Shown in pieces: positions 24,059-33,700 of a DNA stretch of 36,968 nucleotides (position 1 is its first letter; each line of letters opens with the position of its first letter). Source of the stretch: Muribaculaceae bacterium (lineage in GTDB: Bacteria > Bacteroidota > Bacteroidia > Bacteroidales > Muribaculaceae); NCBI GenBank assembly GCA_023664185.1, contig JAMPGA010000002.1, forward strand, positions 284,422-321,389, read 5' to 3'. Below the pieces are notes generated by a model. It saw only the letters and a program-made list of their open reading frames with translations. It did no database searches and was not told the origin of the DNA. Position numbers and translations under genes: made by a program.

Positions 24059-24789
24059 TGAAACCGAAAATTTTCTCATATCCGTTCACACTCACGGCCG
24101 CCGAGGTGGGGCCCGGGCTCGAAATGCCTCTCCCCTCGCTGGTCACAACCATCATAGACACAGCCACCCTTCACGCCAACGCCATTGGCATAGGCTTCGA
24201 CAAGCTCCGCCCACACAATGCCTCGTGGGTGTTGAGCCGACTCTCCATAGAGCTCGACCGCATGCCCCGCGTGGGAGGTCATTATGTCCTCGACACTTGG
24301 GTCGAAGGGGTGGGGCGCCTGTCCTCAGACCGCGGTTTTGCCATAATGGACACCGACTCGACTACCTGCATAGGCCGTGTGCACACCATCTGGATGGCCA
24401 TTGATCTGACTACACGCCGACCTGTGGATCTCTCCGTACTGGGCGATATCACCGAGCTCTACAACACCGATCCGCAGTATCCCTCAACCTGCTCGCGCAT
24501 AGCGCCCCTGAAGGGTGAGGACGAGGGTTATGACTTCCGCTTCAGAGTCTCCGACATCGATGTGAACCGCCACGTCACCACCCGGCGCTACATCGACCTC
24601 ATCGTAGATGCCTTCCCGCTGGAGACCTATGAGGAGAAGCGGATCGGGCGATTTGAGATAGCCTTTAAGCATGAGGCACGCTATGGCCAGACCGCGCATG
24701 TTAGCCGCCAGGGCACCGATCTGGCCATCCTGGTCGACAATACCCCCAGCGCCCTGGCACGAATGATATTTGTAGACAAAAATATATAA
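24055..24789 (+). CDS. Acyl-ACP thioesterase (FatA/FatB-like, double hotdog)
   Basis: The 244-residue protein has two hotdog domains of the acyl-ACP thioesterase family (PF01643). The N-terminal half has GIGFDKLRPHNASWVLSRLSIELDRMPR. The C-terminal half has the DIDVNRHVTTRRYIDLIVDAF block, with D169, N171 and H173 at catalytic positions. The open frame extends upstream to 23965, but that part overlaps ilvN, and the ATG at 24055 overlaps the ilvN stop (ATGA). It would release free fatty acids from acyl-ACP in the cytoplasm. Its place between ilvN and ilvC, tightly coupled, suggests a functional tie with branched-chain metabolism. From memory, a Bacteroides thetaiotaomicron homologue in a similar context has a solved structure. 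The acyl specificity is unknown. Confidence 0.88.
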   Translation: MMKPKIFSYPFTLTAAEVGPGLEMPLPSLVTTIIDTATLHANAIGIGFDKLRPHNASWVLSRLSIELDRMPRVGGHYVLDTWVEGVGRLSSDRGFAIMDTDSTTCIGRVHTIWMAIDLTTRRPVDLSVLGDITELYNTDPQYPSTCSRIAPLKGEDEGYDFRFRVSDIDVNRHVTTRRYIDLIVDAFPLETYEEKRIGRFEIAFKHEARYGQTAHVSRQGTDLAILVDNTPSALARMIFVDKNI

Positions 24790-24803
24790 ACTGACAATCA
24801 GAT

Positions 24804-25850
24804 ATGGCAACTCTTAACTTCGGCGGCGTCAACGAGACCGTCGTGACACGCGAGGAATTTCCTCTCTCCAAAGCCCTTGAGGTGCTCAAGGACGAGACCA
24901 TAGCCGTGCTGGGCTATGGTGTGCAGGGACCCGGCCAGGGGCTCGATCTGCGCGACAATGGGTTTAATGTGATAGTGGGACAGCGTCAAGGCAAGACCTA
25001 CGACAAGGCTGTGGCTGATGGCTGGATACCGGGCGAGACTCTCTTCTCCATCGAGGAGGCCTGCAGCCGCGCCACCATTATAATGTGTCTGCTCAGCGAT
25101 GCTGCCGTCATCGAGCAGTGGCCCGTGATAAAGCGTCACCTCACACCTGGCAAAGCGCTTTATTTCAGCCATGGCTTCGCCATCACCTGGAGCGACCGCA
25201 CCGGTGTGGTGCCTCCTGAGGATGTAGATGTTATTATGGTGGCACCCAAGGGCTCGGGCACCATGCTGCGAGTGCTCTTCAAGGAGGGCAAAGGCACCAA
25301 CTCGTCGTATGCCGTCTATCAGGACGCCACAGGCAGGGCTCTGGAGCGCTGTCTGGCTCTGGGCATAGGCATCGGTTCGGGCTATCTGTTTGAGACCACT
25401 TTCAAGCGCGAAGCCGTCAGCGACCTTGTGGGTGAGCGAGGCTCGCTCATGGGCGCCATCCAGGGGCTCTTCCTGGCTCAGTATGAGGTGCTTCGTGAGA
25501 ACGGCCATACCCCCTCGGAGGCTTTCAACGAGACTGTCGAGGAGCTGACACAGTCGCTCATGCCCCTGTTTGCCGATCGCGGCATGGACTGGATGTATGC
25601 CAACTGTTCAACCACCGCCCAGCGTGGTGCCCTCGACTGGATGGGTCCATTCCACGACGCCGTCAAGCCGGTGATCCGCGAGCTCTATGCCAGTGTAAGC
25701 TCGGGTGTGGAGGCACAGAAGTCCATAGACTCCAACTCGAAGCCCGACTATCGCGAGGGGCTGGAGCGTGAGCTCAAAGCCATGCGTGAGAGCGAACTCT
25801 GGCAGGCCGGCGCCACTGTGCGCACGCTGCGGCCGGAAAATGCAAAGTGA
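24804..25850 (+). CDS. ilvC: Ketol-acid reductoisomerase
   Basis: IlvC isomerises and reduces acetolactate and aceto-hydroxybutyrate. The 348-residue protein has a nucleotide-binding fold with GYGVQGPGQGLDLRDNGFNV, where many class I enzymes have GYGSQGHAQALNLRDSG. Next come VAPKGSGTMLR and the Mg-ligand region AVSDLVGERGSLMGAI (D207, E211). The C-terminal all-helical domain has AFNETVEELTQ and YANCSTTAQRGALDWMGPF. It follows the thioesterase by 14 nt and a strong terminator comes next, so it closes the operon. Cofactor preference (NADH or NADPH) is not decided by inspection. Confidence 0.95.
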   Translation: MATLNFGGVNETVVTREEFPLSKALEVLKDETIAVLGYGVQGPGQGLDLRDNGFNVIVGQRQGKTYDKAVADGWIPGETLFSIEEACSRATIIMCLLSDAAVIEQWPVIKRHLTPGKALYFSHGFAITWSDRTGVVPPEDVDVIMVAPKGSGTMLRVLFKEGKGTNSSYAVYQDATGRALERCLALGIGIGSGYLFETTFKREAVSDLVGERGSLMGAIQGLFLAQYEVLRENGHTPSEAFNETVEELTQSLMPLFADRGMDWMYANCSTTAQRGALDWMGPFHDAVKPVIRELYASVSSGVEAQKSIDSNSKPDYREGLERELKAMRESELWQAGATVRTLRPENAK

Positions 25851-25873
25851 CAAGGGTGTAATTTCATCATAGT

Positions 25874-25919
25874 TTCCGCACGGGGAGGTCGGAGGATTTC
25901 CCCATGCGGAATTTTTTTT
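25874..25919 (+). terminator. Terminator of the ilv operon
   Basis: The stem TTCCGCA-GGGGA with TCCCC-TGCGGAA (one C-A bulge) spans 25874-25911 and runs into eight or nine Ts. It ends just before the -7 box of the next gene. Confidence 0.88.
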
Positions 25920-25920
25920 G

Positions 25921-25928
25921 TACCTTTG
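25921..25928 (+). promoter_or_regulatory. -7 box for the ABC-F gene
   Basis: TACCTTTG followed by CAGCC fits the consensus. The -33 position is TTTC (25897-25900) inside the preceding terminator. The predicted leader is about 27 nt. The promoter is packed against the ilv terminator. Confidence 0.6.
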
Positions 25929-25957
25929 CAGCCTGAAAAAAGAAATAATCACAGTAG

Positions 25958-27574
<1,617 letters not shown>

Positions 27575-27600
27575 TAGTGCAAACCCAGCCATACGATATG

Positions 27601-27727
27601 CCCATGTAGGGGGCATAGCATAATAGCCCAGGGGCTCACTCCTGGGAGTTAGGCAATTAAATAGATTACGGCCCCGTAGGGGTCGTGGAAAAACAGCGAC
27701 TATGCTTTCCACGACCCCTACGGGGCC
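27601..27727. repeat. Family B intergenic repeat, copy 1
   Basis: The left part (27606-27645) is a module starting TGTAGGGGGCATAGCATAAT, with a small hairpin CCCAGG/CCTGGG. The right part is a perfect 22-bp inverted repeat (27670-27691 and 27706-27727) beginning GGCCCCGTAGGGGTCGTGG, with a 14-nt loop. The same two modules occur in inverse orientation at 36638-36775. It lies just after the ABC-F stop codon and could serve as its transcription end, but no T-tract follows. Confidence 0.75.
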
Positions 27728-27828
27728 TCTTCGCAATATCATCTTCCCCACCCCAATTTTTAAGTTAAATAATTTAAAAATTAATGTTGTTTAATCATCC
27801 TATTGTTGTTTGGGTTGTTATATAGATG

Positions 27829-27836
27829 TAACTTTG
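27829..27836 (+). promoter_or_regulatory. Upstream -7 box (P1) before speA
   Basis: TAACTTTG followed by CAG matches TAnnTTTG. A TTTG at 27809-27812 is upstream at only 16 nt spacing; an imperfect TTGTT lies at a better distance. Transcripts from here would meet two terminators within 100 nt. Confidence 0.5.
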
Positions 27837-27849
27837 CAGTAAGTTTTTC

Positions 27850-27870
27850 ATGGTATTAGATTTAAGGTAA
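27850..27870 (+). CDS. Possible 6-residue leader peptide MVLDLR
   Basis: A six-codon ORF (ATG GTA TTA GAT TTA AGG, stop TAA) starts a few bases after the predicted P1 start and ends 5 nt before the first terminator hairpin. It ends in an arginine codon, AGG, and lies ahead of arginine decarboxylase. It may be chance, since short ORFs are frequent in AT-rich DNA. It is recorded because position and last codon fit a translation-coupled attenuator. Confidence 0.2.
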   Translation: MVLDLR

Positions 27871-27875
27871 AAAAG

Positions 27876-27904
27876 TTATTCGTCGGGAGACGAATAATTT
27901 TTTT
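27876..27904 (+). terminator. Tandem terminator 1 in the speA upstream region
   Basis: A perfect 9-bp stem TTATTCGTC/GACGAATAA with a GGGA tetraloop is followed by seven Ts. It is a textbook intrinsic terminator, lying about 30 nt after the predicted P1 start. Confidence 0.8.
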
Positions 27905-27935
27905 GCGCCTTTTTTAAAGGCGCAATTCTTTTTTG
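27904..27935 (+). terminator. Tandem terminator 2 in the speA upstream region
   Basis: A perfect 9-bp stem TGCGCCTTT/AAAGGCGCA with a TTT loop is followed by ATTCTTTTTTG. It starts where the T-tract of the first hairpin ends, so the two form a double terminator directly ahead of the second speA promoter. Confidence 0.72.
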
Positions 27936-27948
27936 CCAAAAAAATCAC

Positions 27949-27956
27949 TAATTTTG
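27949..27956 (+). promoter_or_regulatory. Proximal -7 box (P2) of speA
   Basis: TAATTTTG followed by TCGATT matches TAnnTTTG. The nearest TTTG (27932-27935) is too close to be a standard -33 box. The predicted leader is about 30 nt. Confidence 0.55.
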
Positions 27957-27991
27957 TCGATTACATACATAAAACAATAAACATACTGCCG

Positions 27992-29893
27992 ATGAGAAGA
28001 TGGCGCATAGAGGACAGCGAGGAGCTGTATAACATACAGGGGTGGGGACGCAAATACTTCTCCATCAATTCCAAAGGGCATGTGGCCGTGACTCCCAAGG
28101 AGGGCTATGCCTCGGTGGATCTCCGCGAAGTGATGGACGAGCTTCAGGTGAAGGACATCACGTCGCCCGTGTTGCTGAGATTTCCCGATATCCTTGACAA
28201 CCGCATCGAGAAGATTTCAAAATGTTTTTCGGTGGCGGCTGAGCAGTATGACTATAAAGCGCAAAACTATATCATCTATCCCATCAAGGTGAATCAGATG
28301 CGCCCGGTGGTAGAGGAGATAGTGTCGCACGGCGAGAAGTTTAACATCGGCCTGGAGGCCGGCTCGAAGCCCGAGCTCCACGCTGTGCTCGCCACAAACA
28401 TCAAGGAGAACGCCCTGATAATATGCAACGGCTATAAGGACCAGACCTACATTGAGCTGGCGCTCCTGGCTCAGAAGATGGGTCGACGCATCTATATAGT
28501 GGTCGAAAAGCTCAACGAGCTTAAGATTATAGCCGACGTGGCGCGCCGCATAGGCATAGACCCGAATGTGGGCATACGCATTAAGCTGGCATCGTCGGGC
28601 TCCGGAAAGTGGGAGACCAGCGGCGGCGACCAGTCGAAGTTCGGGCTCAATTCCTCGGAGCTGCTCGAGGCTCTCGACTTCCTGGAGCGCAACAAAATGA
28701 AGCAGTGTCTGAAGCTGATTCACTTCCATATAGGCAGTCAGATAACCAAAATACGCCTTATCAAAAACGCTATCCGCGAGGCCACACAGTTCTATGTGCA
28801 GCTCTCCAACATGGGCTTTGACATAGACTTTATGGATATAGGTGGCGGCCTGGGGGTAGACTACGACGGCACACGCAACTCAGCTTCCGGATCATCCATG
28901 AACTATTCCATCCAGGAGTATGCCAACGATGCCGTCTCGGCCATAGTCGATGCCTGCACCAAAAACAATCTCAAGCAGCCCAACATCATCAACGAGTCGG
29001 GACGCTCGCTCACAGCCCACCACTCTGTGCTGGTGTTCGAGGTGCTCGAAACCACACAGCTCCCCATATGGAAAGACTCCAAGGATATCTCTCCCGACGA
29101 CCATGAACTGGTGAAGGAGCTTTACGACATTTGGGATCGCCTGGATCAGCAGCGAAGCCTCGAGTCGTGGCATGATGCCCTGCAGATACGCGAGGAAGCG
29201 CTCGACCTCTTCAGCCTCGGTCTGCTCGACCTGCGCACACGCGCCCAGATTGAGGAACTGTTCTGGAGCATAGCCCGCGAGATCGGCGACATAGCCGCCG
29301 GCATGCGTCATGCCCCCGAGGAGCTGCGCAAGGTCAGCAAGATGATCCCCGACAAGTATTTCTGCAACTTCTCTCTGTTTCAGTCGCTCACCGACTCATG
29401 GGCCATCGACCAGGTGTTTCCCATCATCCCACTCTCGCGCCTTGACGAAAAGCCCACCAAGACCTGCACCATCCAGGACATCACCTGCGACAGCGACGGC
29501 AAGATAGCCAACTTCATAACCCACGGCGGATCCACCTCTGGAGCCCTGCCGGTTCACCCCGTGCGCCCCGGCGAGCCCTACTATCTGGGCGTATTCCTGG
29601 TGGGAGCATACCAGGAGATTCTTGGCGACATGCACAATCTCTTCGGCGACACCACAGCCGTGCACATCTCGGTCTACAAAGACCGCTATGAGATAGACCG
29701 CATCATCGACGGCGAGACCGTGGCCGATGTGCTCGACTACGTGCAGTTCAACCCCAAGAAACTGGTGCGCAACGTAGAGGCTTGGGTTACGGCCGCCATG
29801 AAAGAGGGTCGCATCTCGCCCGAGGAGGGTAGGGAATTCCTGAGCAACTACCGCTCGGGCCTCTACGGCTATACATATATCGAAAAAGACTGA
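27992..29893 (+). CDS. speA: Biosynthetic arginine decarboxylase
   Basis: SpeA converts arginine to agmatine, the first step of polyamine synthesis where ornithine decarboxylase is absent. The 633-residue length is normal for this fold-type III PLP enzyme. K99 in YIIYPIKVNQMRPVV is the PLP lysine. The alpha/beta barrel has GLEAGSKPEL, IHFHIGSQI and MDIGGGLGVDYDGT. The C-terminal region has CDSDGKIANFI, covering the CDSDG substrate-site motif, and YYLGVFLVGAYQEILGDMHNLFGD. truA follows after 8 nt, so it is probably transcribed with it. The upstream region has an unusual double-terminator arrangement that may regulate it. Confidence 0.96.
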   Translation: MRRWRIEDSEELYNIQGWGRKYFSINSKGHVAVTPKEGYASVDLREVMDELQVKDITSPVLLRFPDILDNRIEKISKCFSVAAEQYDYKAQNYIIYPIKVNQMRPVVEEIVSHGEKFNIGLEAGSKPELHAVLATNIKENALIICNGYKDQTYIELALLAQKMGRRIYIVVEKLNELKIIADVARRIGIDPNVGIRIKLASSGSGKWETSGGDQSKFGLNSSELLEALDFLERNKMKQCLKLIHFHIGSQITKIRLIKNAIREATQFYVQLSNMGFDIDFMDIGGGLGVDYDGTRNSASGSSMNYSIQEYANDAVSAIVDACTKNNLKQPNIINESGRSLTAHHSVLVFEVLETTQLPIWKDSKDISPDDHELVKELYDIWDRLDQQRSLESWHDALQIREEALDLFSLGLLDLRTRAQIEELFWSIAREIGDIAAGMRHAPEELRKVSKMIPDKYFCNFSLFQSLTDSWAIDQVFPIIPLSRLDEKPTKTCTIQDITCDSDGKIANFITHGGSTSGALPVHPVRPGEPYYLGVFLVGAYQEILGDMHNLFGDTTAVHISVYKDRYEIDRIIDGETVADVLDYVQFNPKKLVRNVEAWVTAAMKEGRISPEEGREFLSNYRSGLYGYTYIEKD

Positions 29894-29901
29894 TACCCGA
29901 G

Positions 29902-30651
29902 ATGCCACGCTACTTCATGCGCCTGGCCTATCGCGGAGCTCCGTTTCACGGCTGGCAGACTCAACCCGGAGCGGTGACCGTGCAGCAGACCATCGAGGAG
30001 GCTCTCTCCACGGTGCTCCGCCGCCCCATGGCCATAGTCGGAGCCGGACGCACCGACGCGGGGGTTAATGCCCGCCTTATGGTGGCACATTTCGACCTAC
30101 AAGAGCCTCTGCCGATGCCGGCCGAGAGGCTCGTGGGCGCTCTCAACGCCTTGACCGGGCGCGACATAGCCATCTATGCCATCGAGCCTGTGGCTCCCGA
30201 TCTGCATGCACGTTTCTCGGCCACATCACGCACCTACCACTATTACGCCCTACCCGCCAACTCCCCCTTTATGTATCCGCTGGTGTGGAAAGCCCCCGCC
30301 ACCCTCGACTATGAGGCCATGAACCGGGCAGCCAGCATACTGCTCGACACCACCGACTTTACCTCATTTGCCAAGCTTCACTCCGATGCCCGCACCAACA
30401 TCTGTCATGTCAGCCGGGCCGAATGGGTGGAGTGGACCTCGCCCGACGGCATCGAGGGGCACGTATTTATCATCACGGCCGACCGCTTTCTGCGCAATAT
30501 GGTGCGGGCAGTAGTGGGCACGCTGGTAGAAGTGGGTCGCGGCAAGCTCAGCATCGAGGGCTTTAAGCGCGTGATAGAGAGCTGCGACCGCTGTGCAGCC
30601 GGCACCTCAATGCCCCCTGAGGCATTGTATCTCTGGGATGTGACATATTGA
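29902..30651 (+). CDS. truA: tRNA pseudouridine(38-40) synthase
   Basis: TruA forms pseudouridine at positions 38-40 of tRNA anticodon arms. The 249-residue protein has the family start RYFMRLAYRGAPFHGWQTQP, and the catalytic aspartate D52 in VGAGRTDAGVNA. Later segments are ARFSATSRTYHYY and RFLRNMVRAVVGTLVEVGRGK. The length is normal. It lies 8 nt downstream of speA. A small hairpin (GTGTTA/TAACAC, 30660-30680) after the stop may mark the transcript end. Confidence 0.96.
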   Translation: MPRYFMRLAYRGAPFHGWQTQPGAVTVQQTIEEALSTVLRRPMAIVGAGRTDAGVNARLMVAHFDLQEPLPMPAERLVGALNALTGRDIAIYAIEPVAPDLHARFSATSRTYHYYALPANSPFMYPLVWKAPATLDYEAMNRAASILLDTTDFTSFAKLHSDARTNICHVSRAEWVEWTSPDGIEGHVFIITADRFLRNMVRAVVGTLVEVGRGKLSIEGFKRVIESCDRCAAGTSMPPEALYLWDVTY

Positions 30652-30704
30652 CGCAATAAGTGTTAAAAATTCAATAACACCTCGCCCCTATCGGGATTTT
30701 TGCG

Positions 30705-30712
30705 TAACTTTG
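30705..30712 (+). promoter_or_regulatory. -7 box of dnaE
   Basis: TAACTTTG followed by AGG fits TAnnTTTG. No perfect TTTG is seen 19-21 nt upstream. The predicted leader is about 21 nt. Confidence 0.55.
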
Positions 30713-30738
30713 AGGTCTACTAATGCCATATCCCAATC

Positions 30739-33700
30739 ATGACAGAATTCATACATCTCCACGTCCACAGCCAGTATTCCCTGCTCGATGGTCAGGCCTC
30801 GGTCACCGGCCTGGTCGACAAGGCTTTGGACTTAGGTATGCCCGGCTTTGCCCTGACCGACCACGGCAATATGTTTGGCATAAAGGAGCTGGCCAATTAT
30901 GTCAATAAACTCAAGGGAAAATTCAAGGGCAAGATAGCCGATGCGCGCAAGCGCCTCGACGAGGCTCCCTCGCCCGAAGAGGCCGAGAAAATTCGACCCG
31001 AAGTGGAGGCCGAGATAGCCAAATATGAGAAGAAACTGAAGTTCAAGCCCATATTTGGCTGCGAGATGTATGTGGCCAAAGGTGCACTCACCGACCGCTC
31101 CGACAAGACCGACAAGGGGCGCCACCTCATAGTGCTGGCCAAGAACCTAAAAGGCTACAAGAACCTGATAAAGATAGTGTCGCAGGCCCACACCGAGGGC
31201 TACTACCACCACCCGCGCACCGACCACCAGGCTCTGGCCTCTCATCGCGAGGGGCTCATAGTCTGCTCGGCTTGTCTGGGCGGCGAGATTCCCAAGCTCA
31301 TCATGGCCGGCGACATTGACGGCGCCGAGAGGGTGATGAGATGGTATAAGGACACCTTTGGCGAGGACTACTATGTGGAGCTGCAGCGCCATCCCACCAA
31401 TATCCCGGGAGCCAACCGCGAGACATTCGAGCAGCAGCAGAAGGTGAACCCCGTGCTCGTGGATCTGGCCCGCAAACTCGACATCAAGATCGTGGCTACC
31501 AACGACTCCCACTTCATAAATGCCGAGGATGCCGAGGCTCACGACCGCCTCATCTGCATCTCTACCAACAACTACCTCTCCGACCCCGACCGCATGCGCT
31601 ACACCCACCAGGAGTGGTTCAAGAGTCAGGACGAGATGGCAGCCCTGTTCCCCGATCTGCCCGAGGCGCTCACAAACACTATGGATATACTCGACAAGGT
31701 CGAGGTCTATTCCATTGACCACGCCCCAATCATGCCCTTCTTCGAGATTCCACCCGAGTTTGGCAGCGAGGAGGAGTATCGTTCGCGTCTCACGGAGAAA
31801 GATCTCTTCGACGAGTTTACCCAGGACGAAAACGGCAACGTGGTGCTCTCGCCCGAGGCTGCGCAGAAAAAAATAGACAAACTCGGGGGCTACGATAAAC
31901 TATACCGCATAAAATTTGAGGCCGACTATCTTTCCAAGCTGGCCTATGAGGGTGCGGCCCGCCGATATGGCTCGCCGTTGACCGACGAGCTCAAGGAGCG
32001 CATAAACTTTGAGCTCTACATAATGAAGACCATGGGATTCCCGGGCTACTTCCTCATCGTGCAGGACTTTATCAACGTGGCCCGCCATCAGCTGGGCGTG
32101 TCGGTTGGTCCCGGCCGTGGCTCGGCCGCCGGTAGCGTGGTAGCCTACTGCCTGGGCATCACACAGGTAGATCCCATAAAATACGACCTTCTGTTCGAGC
32201 GATTCCTTAATCCCGATCGTATCTCGCTCCCCGATATCGACGTCGACTTCGACGACGACGGCCGCGCCGAGGTGCTCCGCTATGTCACCGAGCGCTATGG
32301 CGAGGAGAAGGTGGCCCACATCATCACATTCGGCACCATGGCAGCCAAATCGGCCATCAAGGATGTGGCCCGTGTGGAGCAGCTCCCCCTCCCGGAGAGC
32401 AACCGCCTGGCCAACCTTGTGCCCAAGCGCATGCCCGATGGCCCCGATGGCAAGACTCTGAAAACCAACCTCAAGAACTGCTATCAGTATGTGCCCGAGT
32501 TTGCCGGTGAGCTCCATTCACACAACCCCCTCATCACCGAGACGCTCGAATATGCCAAGCGCCTGGAGGGAAATGTGCGCAACACCGGTGTGCACGCCTG
32601 CGGCGTCATCATCTGCCGCGACCCCATCACCGACTGGGTGCCCGTGGCTACGGCTGTCGACAAGAACCCCGGAGCCAGCGGCAACGACAAGATGATAGTG
32701 ACCCAGTATGAGGGCTCGATTATCGAGGACACCGGACTCATAAAGATGGACTTCCTGGGCCTAAAGACTCTCTCGATCATCAAGGAAGCCATCCACAATA
32801 TAAAGATGACACGGGGCATCGACGTAGATATCGACTCTATCGACATCACCGACCCCAAGACATATCAGCTCTACTGCGAGGGGCACACCACCGGCACATT
32901 CCAGTTTGAGTCGGCCGGTATGCAGAAATATCTGCGCGAGCTGCAGCCCTCTACCTTTGAGGATCTCATAGCCATGAACGCCCTCTACCGCCCGGGTCCC
33001 ATGGACTATATCCCCGACTTCATAGCCCGCAAGCACGGACGCAGCCCCATCACCTATGATATACCCGTGATGGAGAAGTATCTGAAGGACACCTACGGCG
33101 TCACCGTCTATCAGGAGCAGGTCATGCTGCTGTCGCGTCTGCTGGCCGGATTTACCCGTGGCCAGAGCGACACCCTGCGCAAGGCCATGGGTAAAAAGCT
33201 CATCGAGAAGATGAACGAGCTCGAGGGGCTATTTATAAAAGGTGGCACTGCCAACGGCCACGACCCCAAGGTGCTGGCCAAGATTTGGGAAGACTGGAAG
33301 AAGTTTGCCTCCTATGCCTTCAACAAGAGCCACGCCACATGCTACTCTTGGGTGGCATTCCAGACAGCCTGGCTAAAGGCTAACTACCCCTCGGAGTATA
33401 TGGCCGCCATCCTCACACGCAACCGCTCGGATATCACCAAACTCACCGGCTTTATGGACGAGTGCAAGCGCATGAAGATCAATGTGCTTGGCCCCGACAT
33501 CAACGAGAGCTTCATGGAGTTTGGTGTGAACCGCAAGGGTGATATACGCTTCGGACTCGCCGCCATAAAGGGTGTGGGCGAGGGGGTGGTGAAAGCCATA
33601 ATCGACGAGCGCGACAAGAACGGCCCCTTCGAGAATGTCTACGACTTTGTGGAGCGTGTACCATCGGGCACCGTCAACCGCCGTACACTTGAAAACCTCG

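Larger units (their letters stand above)
27575..27991. other. Intergenic region upstream of speA
   Basis: The 417-bp gap holds the family B repeat (27601-27727), then an AT-rich control region. That region has a first promoter-like box (27829-27836), a 6-codon mini-ORF (27850-27870), two tandem terminator hairpins (27876-27935) and a second -7 box (27949-27956) before the speA ATG. No other coding sequence was seen. Confidence 0.7.
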
